A stretch of 64,000 nt of DNA from Labilithrix luteola. GTDB lineage: Bacteria > Myxococcota_A > Polyangia > Polyangiales > Polyangiaceae. The stretch lies in NCBI RefSeq assembly GCF_001263205.1, contig NZ_CP012333.1, positions 5,681,001 through 5,745,000 of the forward strand, given 5' to 3'. A model generated the notes under the pieces. The model had not been told where the DNA came from. It worked only from the letters and a program-made list of their open reading frames with translations, and did not search any database. Numbering within the stretch: position 1 is the stretch's first letter; every line of letters starts with the position of its first letter. Of this stretch, positions 15,842-23,860 are shown one piece after another. The position numbers and the translations under genes were made by a program.

Positions 15842-17388
15842 CAGGTGCTCGCTGGGCTTTCGTTGGAAGCTCGTCGTGACGTCACGTCGGCAGGCGACTT
15901 CGAGGTCGGGCTAGCGTCGACGACGACGACCTGCGGTCCAAGGGGTAGCTCGAAACGGAAGGTCGTACCTGATTCGTCCGAACGGAGCACCGTGAGATCT
16001 CCGCCGTGGGCATGCGCCACTTCGTGCGCGAGCGCGAGACCGAGCCCAATGCCGGCCGGCCGCGCGATTCCAGTCACGCTCGCCGCACTGAACGGCTTGA
16101 ATTTGGCGTTTCGCACGTCCGGCGGCAGGCCCGGGCCGGCGTCGATGATGTCGATGGCCACGGCGCGGCCTATCTTTCCCGAACCGTGCACCAGCGTCCG
16201 CTCGAGTTTGACCTTCGAGCCTCGTGAGGAGACGGATACGGCGTTGCGCACGAGGTTGGCGATGGCGCGCTCGACCAGTGGAGAGTCGATCTCCATGCCG
16301 GGCACGGAGCCGACCGCGGAGATCTCGATTTCGACACCGCGCTCCGTCGCTTCCAGCCGTTCGTCTTCGGCGATGGCCTCGAGCACGCGGTCGATGTCGC
16401 CCCCTGCTTCGGTCCGCAGCGGCAAACCCGAGCTCAGTCGCGACATGTCGAGCAGCGCGTTGACGATGCGCACCTCCCGTTCGCACGCTCGCGACGCGAG
16501 GCTCACGACGCGACGTTGAGGAGCGGTGAGCGGGCCGACGGTCTCGTCGGCGAGGAGGGCGAGACCTTCGCGCACGCGTGTGAGCGGGCTACGGAGCTCG
16601 TGCGAGACGTTGGCGAGGAACGTCGTCTTGAGCTGTTCGATTTCGAGCAAGCGAAGACGCATTCGCTCGAGATCCTTCCAGAGCTCTTCGACTTCGAGCG
16701 GCCCTCTCGGCGGAGGGATCGGTGTGAAGTCACCCTCGCCCAGACGCGTGGCGCCCGCAGCGAGCTCGGCGATGGGAGCGGTGACGCTTCGTGCCGTCGT
16801 TCGCGTGACGAGCACCGCGGCGACCGCACCGATGAACGCGATGACGATACCCGTCGCGGCCGTGAAGACGCCGATGCCCCGCGCCTCTTCTTCCTTCTTC
16901 TCGATATCGTCGTGGAGCTCCTGCAGGCGGTCGATCCATGCGTTGGTGAGGTCTTCGTCGAGCATGGCGCGCATGGCGTCGGTCTCCGGTGCGCGAAGAA
17001 CCGCGCACGTGTCCGAGCCCGTGGCCGAATCGGCGAGACCGAGATACCGCGACGTCGTGTTGGTGAGGCCGGGAGGAACGTCCTTGTCCTTGACGAGCAC
17101 TTCGCCGAGCTTCGCCCGCGCGGCTTTGATCCTCGCTCGGACCTCGTTCTCGTCGCCTCCGCGCGCGCACGATGCCTGGCCATGGCGGACGGCGACTTCG
17201 ATCGCCCAAGCCGACCGATGCAGCTCTTCTTCGGCGTCGACCGACGAGAGATGTTCGTCGCGCATGTCGGTGATGAGCCCGAGCATGCGCACGAGACCTT
17301 GGAAGGTCCCGATGACGAGCAGCAGCAAGAGCAGCGCGAGTACGCCGTGGGTGAGCCCGAGTCTGGTCGAGAGCCGTAGAGTCGCCAT
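15841..17388 (-). CDS. Membrane sensor histidine kinase, GlrK type
   Basis: 515 residues: membrane helix about 13-33, periplasmic helical sensor about 34-172 with two cysteines (C74, C128), membrane helix about 173-196, HAMP to about 250, dimerisation helix with LANVSHELRSPLTRVREGL (phospho-acceptor H263), then the ATPase domain with N box IANLVRNAVSVS, DAGPGLPP and GIGLGLALAHEV. The layout matches GlrK/QseE, partner of the GlrR-type regulator encoded immediately downstream. The two periplasmic cysteines could form a disulfide and respond to redox conditions; that is inference. The C-terminal 30 residues are an unstructured Ser/Pro tail. Confidence 0.92.
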   Translation of the reverse strand: MATLRLSTRLGLTHGVLALLLLLLVIGTFQGLVRMLGLITDMRDEHLSSVDAEEELHRSAWAIEVAVRHGQASCARGGDENEVRARIKAARAKLGEVLVKDKDVPPGLTNTTSRYLGLADSATGSDTCAVLRAPETDAMRAMLDEDLTNAWIDRLQELHDDIEKKEEEARGIGVFTAATGIVIAFIGAVAAVLVTRTTARSVTAPIAELAAGATRLGEGDFTPIPPPRGPLEVEELWKDLERMRLRLLEIEQLKTTFLANVSHELRSPLTRVREGLALLADETVGPLTAPQRRVVSLASRACEREVRIVNALLDMSRLSSGLPLRTEAGGDIDRVLEAIAEDERLEATERGVEIEISAVGSVPGMEIDSPLVERAIANLVRNAVSVSSRGSKVKLERTLVHGSGKIGRAVAIDIIDAGPGLPPDVRNAKFKPFSAASVTGIARPAGIGLGLALAHEVAHAHGGDLTVLRSDESGTTFRFELPLGPQVVVVDASPTSKSPADVTSRRASNESPAST

Positions 17389-17584
17389 GGCGTCTGGTCA
17401 ACCATAGTCGGCCGAAGGTCCCTCTGCATCGCTCACGACCGCGCTCGAGCCTCGTTTTCCGCTCCGTCGGTGGGCTCCGACACCCCGCTGGCGCAGTGTC
17501 GGTCGCTGCCGACAATTCGATGGGCATCGTGGCGAGCCCAAGCATGGCGATACCGGGAAACCCGCTGGATGAGCGCGTCGAGAG

Positions 17585-18325
17585 GTGACGGCACGCCGCG
17601 TGAAGAAGGCTCCCGTCGTGAAGCGATTGATCGAAGGATTGCGGCGCTACGAGCGCACGCAGCGGTCCCAATACTCCGAGCGATTCGCCCGCCTCGCCGG
17701 CGGACAGTCTCCGCTCGCCTTGTTTGTCACCTGCGCGGACAGCCGCGTGGTGCCGAACCTCATAGCGTCGGCCGAGCCGGGCGACCTCTTCACGTTGCGG
17801 AACATCGCGAATCTCGTTCCGCGCTACGACGGAGGCTCCGACGACAGCGTCGCGGCGGCGGTGGTCTACGCCGTCGAAGTTCTGGGCATAAGCGACATCG
17901 TCGTTTGCGGCCACTCCGGTTGCGGAGGCATGCAAGCGCTCCTGCGCGATCCGCCCGACGACAAGCACCTCCGCCAGTGGCTCGAGCACGGCAAGCCCGC
18001 CCTCGAACACTGGCGCGCGAGCCAGGCACTCGACTCCTCGCTGCCGATCCACGACCAGCTCTCGCAAGCGAGCGCGCTCTATCAGCTCGGCAACCTCGCG
18101 ACCTACCCGAGCGTGAGGTCACGCCTCGAACGCGGCGAAATCGACCTCCACGCGTGGTGGTTCGACATCGCGAGCGCTTCGCTCCTTGCATACTCGGAGC
18201 AGCACGGCCACTACGTGCCGGCGATTACCGAAGAAGAGCACCGCCCTCTTCCCACCCCATTCCTCCCCGCCGCCGCAAACGCCGCCTCCCGCCCGCCGAA
18301 GGCTCCGTCGCCCGCGGCTCGCTGA
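17585..18325 (+). CDS. Beta-class carbonic anhydrase
   Basis: 246 residues from a GTG start. Zinc ligands C50, H110 and C113 and the catalytic pair D52/R54 are present (FVTCADSRVVP and VVCGHSGCGGM). PGDLFTLRNIANLVP is the usual core sequence. The enzyme interconverts CO2 and bicarbonate in the cytoplasm. The last 25 residues are Pro/Ala-rich and probably disordered. The GTG at 17600 is an alternative start. The gene is divergent from the histidine kinase operon. Confidence 0.92.
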   Translation: MTARRVKKAPVVKRLIEGLRRYERTQRSQYSERFARLAGGQSPLALFVTCADSRVVPNLIASAEPGDLFTLRNIANLVPRYDGGSDDSVAAAVVYAVEVLGISDIVVCGHSGCGGMQALLRDPPDDKHLRQWLEHGKPALEHWRASQALDSSLPIHDQLSQASALYQLGNLATYPSVRSRLERGEIDLHAWWFDIASASLLAYSEQHGHYVPAITEEEHRPLPTPFLPAAANAASRPPKAPSPAAR

Positions 18326-18392
18326 CTCGCGCATCGACCGGCCGGCGTATCCCCGCCGCCGGCCGGTCGTGGCGGGGGAGCATGCGCCCACA

Positions 18393-18629
18393 AAATCCAC
18401 TCTGCCGATTCAGCGGTGACGAGCTTTCCGGAAACGGGAAGTTGGTTGCGCGCGTCGCGGGCGTGACGCGAGATGTATTGCCGCACCGGGGCTTCGGGCG
18501 AATGCCGTTCGAGGTGGCCGTGTCGTTGCACCAGGGCAACGGATGTTTGCTCCAAACACGGCGTGGCGCTCGGCGGACCCAGCTTCAGAACCAACCCAGG
18601 CCGAGTGTTTGAATCGGCACAATGGATTT
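18393..18629. repeat. Small inverted-repeat element (MITE-like candidate)
   Basis: The 20-bp end at 18393-18412 (AAATCCAC..TGCCGATTCA) matches the complement of the end at 18610-18629 (TGAATCGGCA..ATGGATTT) at 18 of 20 positions. The 237-bp span has no convincing gene. A further copy of TGAATCGGCA with an AGAATG extension lies at 18762-18776, next to the transposase start. The stretch 18326-18777 holds nothing else I can support. Confidence 0.5.
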
Positions 18630-18761
18630 CACGGTAGACTGTGTCGCGCCACGGCCGATCGCCGTTGCGGCGGGAGCTGGGAGCGAGTCGCCGAGCGTCG
18701 TGCGGAGCGGCTGGTGCGACTGCGAGGTCGGCATCGTGTTCGATTCGAACCTCGATGGACT

Positions 18762-18776
18762 TGAATCGGCAGAATG
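18762..18776 (+). repeat. Third copy of the TGAATCGGCA repeat
   Basis: TGAATCGGCAGAATG repeats the inner end of the inverted-repeat element and lies directly in front of the RAYT transposase ORF (from 18778), in the same orientation as the copy at 18610. It may be a recognition site for the transposase. Confidence 0.45.
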
Positions 18777-18777
18777 A

Positions 18778-19626
18778 GTGCTTAGCTCATTGGGAATGGC
18801 GGGGAGGGGCAGGCGGCGGCCGACGGTCGACCGGACGGGAGCGTCTGGCGCTCGGCGTGATGCGTCACATCGCGGGACAACGGTCGTCAAGAAAGACCAG
18901 CGAGTCTTCGCATTCTACGACGTACCGCCTCCACCGGACCGCCCTCGCGGCGGCGCTCGCCAGAACGCCGGGCGCAGACCCGCGGCACATCGAAAAGGCT
19001 TCGAGGTTCATGGCGTGCGACCCGACTTGAATCGGAATCATCCGGTTCACATCGTGATGCGCGCGAAATCGAATGCGCCGCGTTTTCGCCAGGAGCGAAT
19101 CTCTCGCGCCATTCGACGACGAATCGCCAGCGCGACGCGCCGCGGATTCCAGATTGTCCAATTCAGCATCCAGCAGAACCATCTCCACCTCGTCGTGGAA
19201 GCCGACGACCGGAAGCTGCTGTGGAAGGGCATCCAACGGCTCGCACAGCGTCTCGCTTGGGACATCAACGCGCTCGCTCATCGCCACGGCTCCCTCTGGC
19301 GAGATCGCTACACGCGTCGCGACCTGACGAGTCCGAGGCAGGTTCGGAATGCACTCGTCTACGTACTCATGAACTTTCGCAAGCACGCTATCGACGAGGT
19401 CGACTATGCGCTTGCATCCATGACCCTCGACCCGTGCTCGTCTGCGTTTTGGTTCGATGGGTGGGACACTCGCGCGGGGCCTTTGCTTGCCGCCCTCCGG
19501 CGAGAGCTCGAAGAAACCAACCTCCTCGAGTCCCCCGTTTCTCGCGCCCGCACGTGGCTTCTGCGTGCGGGGTGGAAGCGGCACGGTCTCATGCTCGCCA
19601 CCGAGCATCCGCGCTTGGCAGGATAG
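18778..19626 (+). CDS. REP-associated tyrosine transposase (RAYT, HUH/Y1 family)
   Basis: The ORF has 282 residues; the recognisable protein starts near residue 56 (RPRGGARQNAGRRPAAHRKG), so the first part may be untranslated. Then follow RPDLNRNHPVHIVMR, a helical region, the HUH motif in QQNHLHLVVEA (H135, H137) and RDRYTRRDLTSPRQVRNALV with a candidate nucleophilic Y178. RAYTs are single-copy relatives of IS200/IS605 transposases that nick and join single-stranded REP-type palindromes. Catalytic residues look intact. The TGAATCGGCA repeats next to it are candidate substrates. The exact start is uncertain. Confidence 0.75.
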   Translation: MLSSLGMAGRGRRRPTVDRTGASGARRDASHRGTTVVKKDQRVFAFYDVPPPPDRPRGGARQNAGRRPAAHRKGFEVHGVRPDLNRNHPVHIVMRAKSNAPRFRQERISRAIRRRIASATRRGFQIVQFSIQQNHLHLVVEADDRKLLWKGIQRLAQRLAWDINALAHRHGSLWRDRYTRRDLTSPRQVRNALVYVLMNFRKHAIDEVDYALASMTLDPCSSAFWFDGWDTRAGPLLAALRRELEETNLLESPVSRARTWLLRAGWKRHGLMLATEHPRLAG

Positions 19627-19692
19627 TCCCGTCGGGAACGAGGTGATCGTGCAACCTCGAACTCGGATGAGCTACGAAGGAAGGGGAACGTC

Positions 19693-20094
19693 ATGTCATC
19701 CCAGGACCACCACGTCGGGCTCGTTGTCGACCGTACCTTCGGCGAACGAATTTCGGAGCTTGCTGATTCCTTTCACGTTTGGGTCGTGCAATCGCCGATC
19801 AATACCCCCGTCATCGAGCGCTTTTGGAAGCGCCTGGGCATCGGCCGGGACGTAGACGCTCTGAGCGCGGGCATCACTTCTTTCGAAGCGATGGATGATG
19901 AGTCAGCGAACGCGACCTCCACGCGAATCGCCAGCGACATCGACGAACATCATGGCGAGTTCGCACACGATCCGCCTTGGTCTGAGATCCACGTCTACGG
20001 AACGCCGCTGAGCCACGAGCTAGAGCAGGTCTTCAGGGAACTCGGGGCAACGGAATTCGAGCCCACGAAGGACGGGTTCATCTCTCGGCGATAG
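19693..20094 (+). CDS. Hypothetical protein, 133 residues
   Basis: A well-formed ORF with AAGGAAGGGG about six bases before the ATG. The product is acidic, mixed alpha/beta in appearance (HVGLVVDRTFGERISELAD, VIERFWKRLGIGRDVDALS, EIHVYGTPLSHELEQVF) and has no signal or membrane segment. No family is recognised. Base composition is lower in GC than the neighbouring genes, and it sits next to a transposase, so horizontal origin is possible. Confidence 0.6.
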   Translation: MSSQDHHVGLVVDRTFGERISELADSFHVWVVQSPINTPVIERFWKRLGIGRDVDALSAGITSFEAMDDESANATSTRIASDIDEHHGEFAHDPPWSEIHVYGTPLSHELEQVFRELGATEFEPTKDGFISRR

Positions 20095-20427
20095 CTGCAC
20101 GCCGGCGGAAGAAAGACGCCTGGGGGCTGCGCTTTTTACGTTTCCAGTCAGCGATTGCGCGCGACGCCGTCTTGCTGACAACTCCGTTCTCGTATTTGAA
20201 CCCTCGGACCGCGAACAACAATGCGTGAGGAATGCTGTCGACGAGTCGAGCCAACGCGTGCGAATGCGGTATGCGGTCGGAAGTATCTCTTTTTACGAAT
20301 GCGTCTAGCCCCGCATGTGCACGTTCGTGTGGCTCCGGTGCTTCACGAACCCCTCGATCAACACCCGTTCATCGTACGACGTGCACGACAGATAAGGTCC
20401 GTGGCGGTTCTTCTGTCGTAGCGTCAC
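20078..20427 (-). pseudogene. Small unknown protein gene broken by one frameshift
   Basis: Two adjacent minus-strand frames read as one protein-like sequence. The first (GTG at 20427 to TAG at 20305) gives TLRQKNRHGPYLS, VLIEGFVKHRSHTNVHMRG; the second, one base out of phase from 20308 to the stop at 20078, gives LDAFVKRDTSDRIPHSHALA, LLFAVRGFKYENGVVSKTAS and WKRKKRSPQASFFRRR. Adding one G to the run of four at the junction would give about 116 residues. No family is recognised. The end overlaps the 3' end of the plus-strand gene by 17 bp. The region 20428-20595 holds only the 7-bp tandem repeat and the PEBP leader. Confidence 0.4.
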
Positions 20428-20500
20428 CCCTCGTGTCGCTCGGTCTCCCGCATCATGACGATCGACCATCATCGCAGATCCGACGAACGAGCGCTCGGTT

Positions 20501-20535
20501 GACCGCCGACCGCCGATCGCCGACCGCCGACCGCC
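20501..20535. repeat. Tandem repeat, 7-bp unit, five copies
   Basis: Five units of GACCGCC (the third reads GATCGCC), 60 bases before the PEBP start codon. Confidence 0.9.
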
Positions 20536-20595
20536 GACTACTGCTTCTAAGCGGAACCGATCGTTGTAGGATGCTCCGCCCGAACGGAGGTCACC

Positions 20596-21150
20596 ATGTC
20601 GACGACCAAGCGCCCGCCTTCCCCGTACGAGTTTCTGCCTGCCGTGCCGTCCTTCAGTCTGACGAGCACCGACGTCGCCGACGGAAAGCACCTCGATCGC
20701 CCGCAAGTGTCCGGCATCTTCGGAGCCGGTGGCGAAGACGTCTCGCCGCAGATTTCCTGGTCGGGTTTCCCGAAGGAGACGAAGAGCTTCGCGATCACCG
20801 TTTACGACCCCGATGCCCCGACCGCGAGCGGCTTCTGGCATTGGGCGGTGTTCAACATCCCCGTCAGCGTCACCTCGCTTCCGAGCAACGCGGGCGACCC
20901 CGCTGCGAAGCTCCTGCCCGAGGGCGCCATCACCCTGAAGAACGACGGCGGTGGCGCGCGCTTTATCGGCGCCGCTCCGCCTGCGGGGCATGGGCCGCAT
21001 CGCTACTTCGTCGCCGTCCACGCGCTCGACGTCGACAGCCTGCCCATTCAGGCCGACGCGTCGCCGGCGTTCCTCGGCTTCAATCTGTTCTTCCACACGC
21101 TCGCGCGCGCGATGATCGTCCCCACGTACGAAGTGCCCGCCAAGAGCTGA
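20596..21150 (+). CDS. PEBP-family protein (YbhB/YbcL, Raf-kinase-inhibitor-like)
   Basis: 184 residues from an ATG with GGAGG seven bases upstream. Family motifs: SPQISWSGFPKETKSFAITV, the ligand-site DPDAPTASGFWHWAVFNIP, and GPHRYFVAVHALD. No signal peptide, so cytoplasmic. Bacterial PEBPs bind small anionic ligands; their physiological role is mostly undefined. It stands alone between the broken minus-strand ORF and a DUF1579 gene. Confidence 0.88.
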   Translation: MSTTKRPPSPYEFLPAVPSFSLTSTDVADGKHLDRPQVSGIFGAGGEDVSPQISWSGFPKETKSFAITVYDPDAPTASGFWHWAVFNIPVSVTSLPSNAGDPAAKLLPEGAITLKNDGGGARFIGAAPPAGHGPHRYFVAVHALDVDSLPIQADASPAFLGFNLFFHTLARAMIVPTYEVPAKS

Positions 21151-21297
21151 TCGCGACGCTCCCATGCTCATGACGAGTCGCCACCGGCGGCTCGCGTACG
21201 ATTGAAGGCGAATCCGGCGCAGCGCTCATCGTGGGCCTGCGCCGGACGCCTGTCGCCCGCCAACGTGGCCTTCGCGGCCAATCGAGGAGACACCGAC

Positions 21298-21765
21298 ATG
21301 GAAATGCCGAAGGTGACGGACGAACACCGCAAGCTGCACGTGCTCTTGGGGGACTGGGTGGGCGACGAGAAACTCTCGCCATCGCCGTGGGGCCCCGGCG
21401 GGCCTGCGATTGGGCGAAACACGTTCCGTCTGGACCTCGATGGATTCTTCGTCGTCCAGGATTACGTCGAAGAGATGGACGGAAAGGTCAGCTTCCGCGG
21501 GCACGGCCTCTTCGGGTACGACACGCTGTCGAAGGAATATACGTGGCACTGGTTCGACAACATGGGATTCGTCCCGGGCGGGCCGTCGCGCGGAACGTGG
21601 GAGGGGGACACGCTCACCCTCCAGCTGACCACGCCTCGCGGAAAAGCGCGCTACGTGTATCGATTCGAGAGTGACTCCAAATACCACCTTCGGATCGAAA
21701 ACTCGTTCGACGGCGGCGCAACGTACGTGACGTTCATCGAGGGGACCTACACGAAGAAGGTCTGA
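21298..21765 (+). CDS. DUF1579 family protein
   Basis: 155 residues from the ATG at 21298 (GAGGAGA lies just upstream; the frame is open to 21202). The pattern EHRKLHVLLGDWVGDEKLSP followed by GRNTFRLDLDGFFVVQDY, FRGHGLFGYDT and YTWHWFDNMG is the DUF1579 lipocalin-like beta barrel. Function unknown; the fold suggests binding of a small hydrophobic ligand. No export signal. Confidence 0.82.
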   Translation: MEMPKVTDEHRKLHVLLGDWVGDEKLSPSPWGPGGPAIGRNTFRLDLDGFFVVQDYVEEMDGKVSFRGHGLFGYDTLSKEYTWHWFDNMGFVPGGPSRGTWEGDTLTLQLTTPRGKARYVYRFESDSKYHLRIENSFDGGATYVTFIEGTYTKKV

Positions 21766-21919
21766 GTCTCGTACGACTCGAACCTCCCCCACGCGCCGCC
21801 GCGCGATCGGAAGTCGGCCCTCGGGCGCATCGACAGGTGGGCGCGAGACGGCGTCGAACGACGCGTGCTGCGCCGGACGGCGACATCGCTCGCGTCGATG
21901 TCCTCGGGGGAGGTTTCAC

Positions 21920-22246
21920 ATGAACGCGTTGGCCCAAAGCGCCGTCGAGATTGGCGCGCTTGCCCTGGTTTGGCTTGGAGGAATCGATCTTTGGAGCACG
22001 GATGATTGGCTCGTCAGAACGCCGGTCGTCGTCGTTCTCGACGAGAGACTGCCTGCTACCATTGGGGCATCGGCGCAGGGGCACGAGGTCGGGACGGCGG
22101 TCCCAGTGACCGTCTACTACCGCCCGAGCGCTGGAGCCTGCGGTAGCCTGGAGAGCGGCGACTCCTGTTCGACGACGGCGCTTCACGTAGGCGCCACAGC
22201 GCATCAATTCATCCAGAGCATCGCCGGCGTCTGCATTTGCCGGTAA
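21920..22246 (+). CDS. Possible small exported protein, 108 residues
   Basis: ATG preceded by GGGGGAGG at good spacing. The N-terminus (IGALALVWLGG) is only weakly hydrophobic; the C-terminal half contains four cysteines and ends in VCICR. No family is recognised, and the surrounding frames are all open in this GC-rich DNA, so this could be a chance ORF. The rest of 21766-22285 shows nothing else. Confidence 0.3.
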   Translation: MNALAQSAVEIGALALVWLGGIDLWSTDDWLVRTPVVVVLDERLPATIGASAQGHEVGTAVPVTVYYRPSAGACGSLESGDSCSTTALHVGATAHQFIQSIAGVCICR

Positions 22247-22285
22247 GGCCCGCCTCGAGAGCGGCGTGCGTGGCATCATGGACAC

Positions 22286-23179
22286 GTGCGCCGCTCGTCG
22301 TTGCCGTTGTCGTTTCTCGCGCTCGCGCTCGCGCTCGTGGGCTGCAGCCGCGCGGCCGAGCCAGTGACGTCCCAGCACGTCGACACCCAGGATGCTTCGA
22401 CGCACGACGCGCCACGACCAGTCCCGGCGAGCGCCGTCGCGAGCGATGCTGCGCCCCCGGAGGAGCCTCCGCCGCGCATCGACACCGACTGGTGCCTCGA
22501 TGGCCTGACCGCGCTCGACGAGGAGACGTGCTACGTGCTTCCTCCGCTCGCGAAGGAACGACCGCGTCGTTTGCTCGTCTATCTCCACGGCATCATCCCG
22601 CCGGTGCCTTCGAGTCCGCAGAAGGAGAAGGTGCAGCTCGCCGTTCTCAACGCGAGCACCAGGGCAGGGGCCGCCGCGCTCGTGCCTCGCGGCATACGGG
22701 GGATCGGGCCGCGTGACGCGCGTGATTGGTGGGCATGGCCGACCTCGCCCGAGGCGCATGCGAAGCACGCGGCAACCATCGTGAAGCGCCTCGTGCGAGC
22801 GCGCGAGCGACTCGAACACATCGCCGGTGCGCCGTTCGAACGCGTCTATCTTGCAGGATCGTCGAACGGCGCGTACTTCCTGGTCGCGCTGGCGCTGTCC
22901 GGGCCGCTCGACGGTCTCGGTTTCACCGTCGACGGATTCGGCGCTACGTCCGGCGGCGGCGCTGGCGGAAGGCGCCCTGGAGAGCTACCGGCGCGGCCCT
23001 TCTACATCGGCTACGGCTCCTACGACGCGGAGACGAAACACAGCGCCGACGCGCTGGCGACGATGCTGCGCCGGGCTTCTTGGCCGGTGCGCGTGGCCGA
23101 GCACCCGTTTGGTCACGGCGCGCGCGAAGTCTACCTCGACGAAGCCTTCGCGTTCTGGGACGCGCCCACCCCCGACTGA
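22286..23179 (+). CDS. Secreted alpha/beta-hydrolase lipoprotein (esterase-like)
   Basis: 297 residues from a GTG. The signal segment ends in LVGC (C20), a good lipobox, followed by a disordered linker to about 62. The hydrolase domain shows LLVYLHGIIPP (oxyanion region), the nucleophile elbow AGSSNGAYF (S193) and HPFGHGAREVY (H277). The fold and motifs fit polyhydroxybutyrate-depolymerase-like or feruloyl-esterase-like enzymes, but the substrate cannot be named. It acts outside the inner membrane. Confidence 0.75.
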   Translation: MRRSSLPLSFLALALALVGCSRAAEPVTSQHVDTQDASTHDAPRPVPASAVASDAAPPEEPPPRIDTDWCLDGLTALDEETCYVLPPLAKERPRRLLVYLHGIIPPVPSSPQKEKVQLAVLNASTRAGAAALVPRGIRGIGPRDARDWWAWPTSPEAHAKHAATIVKRLVRARERLEHIAGAPFERVYLAGSSNGAYFLVALALSGPLDGLGFTVDGFGATSGGGAGGRRPGELPARPFYIGYGSYDAETKHSADALATMLRRASWPVRVAEHPFGHGAREVYLDEAFAFWDAPTPD

Positions 23180-23196
23180 CTCCCCAAGGGTCAGTC
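23174..23196. terminator. Hairpin between convergent genes
   Basis: GACTGAC (23174-23180) pairs perfectly with GTCAGTC (23190-23196) and spans the two stop codons. No T-run follows, so termination would need help. Confidence 0.45.
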
Positions 23197-23814
23197 GAAC
23201 TGGATGCGGAAACGATACGAGGCGGGATCTGCGCCCTTGGTGAACACCTTCACCAGGTACGTGCCCGACGTGAACTTGTCGACGTCGCCCGGGCCGAACT
23301 TGGAGCCACCAACGGAGAGCTCGAAGTCGACCTTGCCGTTGATGATGCCCTGGAAGACGGTGAGCTTCTTTCCGGGCGGCGTGTCGAACGTCGCATAGTC
23401 GACGTCGTCGCCGCTCGAAAGCGTCCCACAGAACATCGTCTCGGTGAAGGCGTTCGCCTCCTCCGGCGTGTCGTTGCTTTCGACTTCGACGGCGGTCCCG
23501 ATGGGACAGGTCACCGGAATGGGGGCGGGGCCGGCCTCGCGAACCGGTGCCGGCGGCGTGGTCGTGTCCTCTTCGCGCGCGTCTTTCGCGGCGTCGGACC
23601 TCTTGATGGGGGCGGACGTGCCGTCCTCGTCGCTTCCGCTGCAGGCCACGGCCAGGAGAGCGAGCGCCGTGGCCCCTGCGAGGATCGTCGACCAGACCGT
23701 CGACCAACACGCCGACCTACACAAATGGAGACGCCTTCGCGCGCCGAACCGGCCTACCACGCGGCCGATTGTGGGATGCGGGGACGCGCGGGGCAAGTTG
23801 CGTTTCTGTGTCAC
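23191..23814 (-). CDS. Lipoprotein with a PPC-like beta-sandwich domain
   Basis: 207 residues as drawn; GTG at 23760 is an alternative start that shortens the n-region. The signal ends in LLAVAC (C58 in the long form), followed by a charged linker and a domain of about 110 residues with VEVESNDTPEEANAF, DVDYATFDTPPGKKLTVFQG and SGTYLVKVFTKG, typical of bacterial pre-peptidase C-terminal-like sandwiches. It is an envelope protein of unknown partner. It is divergent from the propeller lipoprotein, with starts only 46 bp apart. Confidence 0.7.
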   Translation of the reverse strand: MTQKRNLPRASPHPTIGRVVGRFGARRRLHLCRSACWSTVWSTILAGATALALLAVACSGSDEDGTSAPIKRSDAAKDAREEDTTTPPAPVREAGPAPIPVTCPIGTAVEVESNDTPEEANAFTETMFCGTLSSGDDVDYATFDTPPGKKLTVFQGIINGKVDFELSVGGSKFGPGDVDKFTSGTYLVKVFTKGADPASYRFRIQFD

Positions 23815-23860
23815 GACGGCGTTTCGCGAATGGCTCGGGGTCGAGTTATTCTTTGCGACG

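Noticed and set aside
18735..18775. tRNA-like T-arm (TTCGATT) before the transposase
   Set aside because: The flanking bases do not form the required stem and no acceptor or anticodon arm could be drawn.
20501..20540. CRISPR-like or iteron array
   Set aside because: The units are only 7 bp and contiguous, without spacers, so this is a simple tandem repeat.
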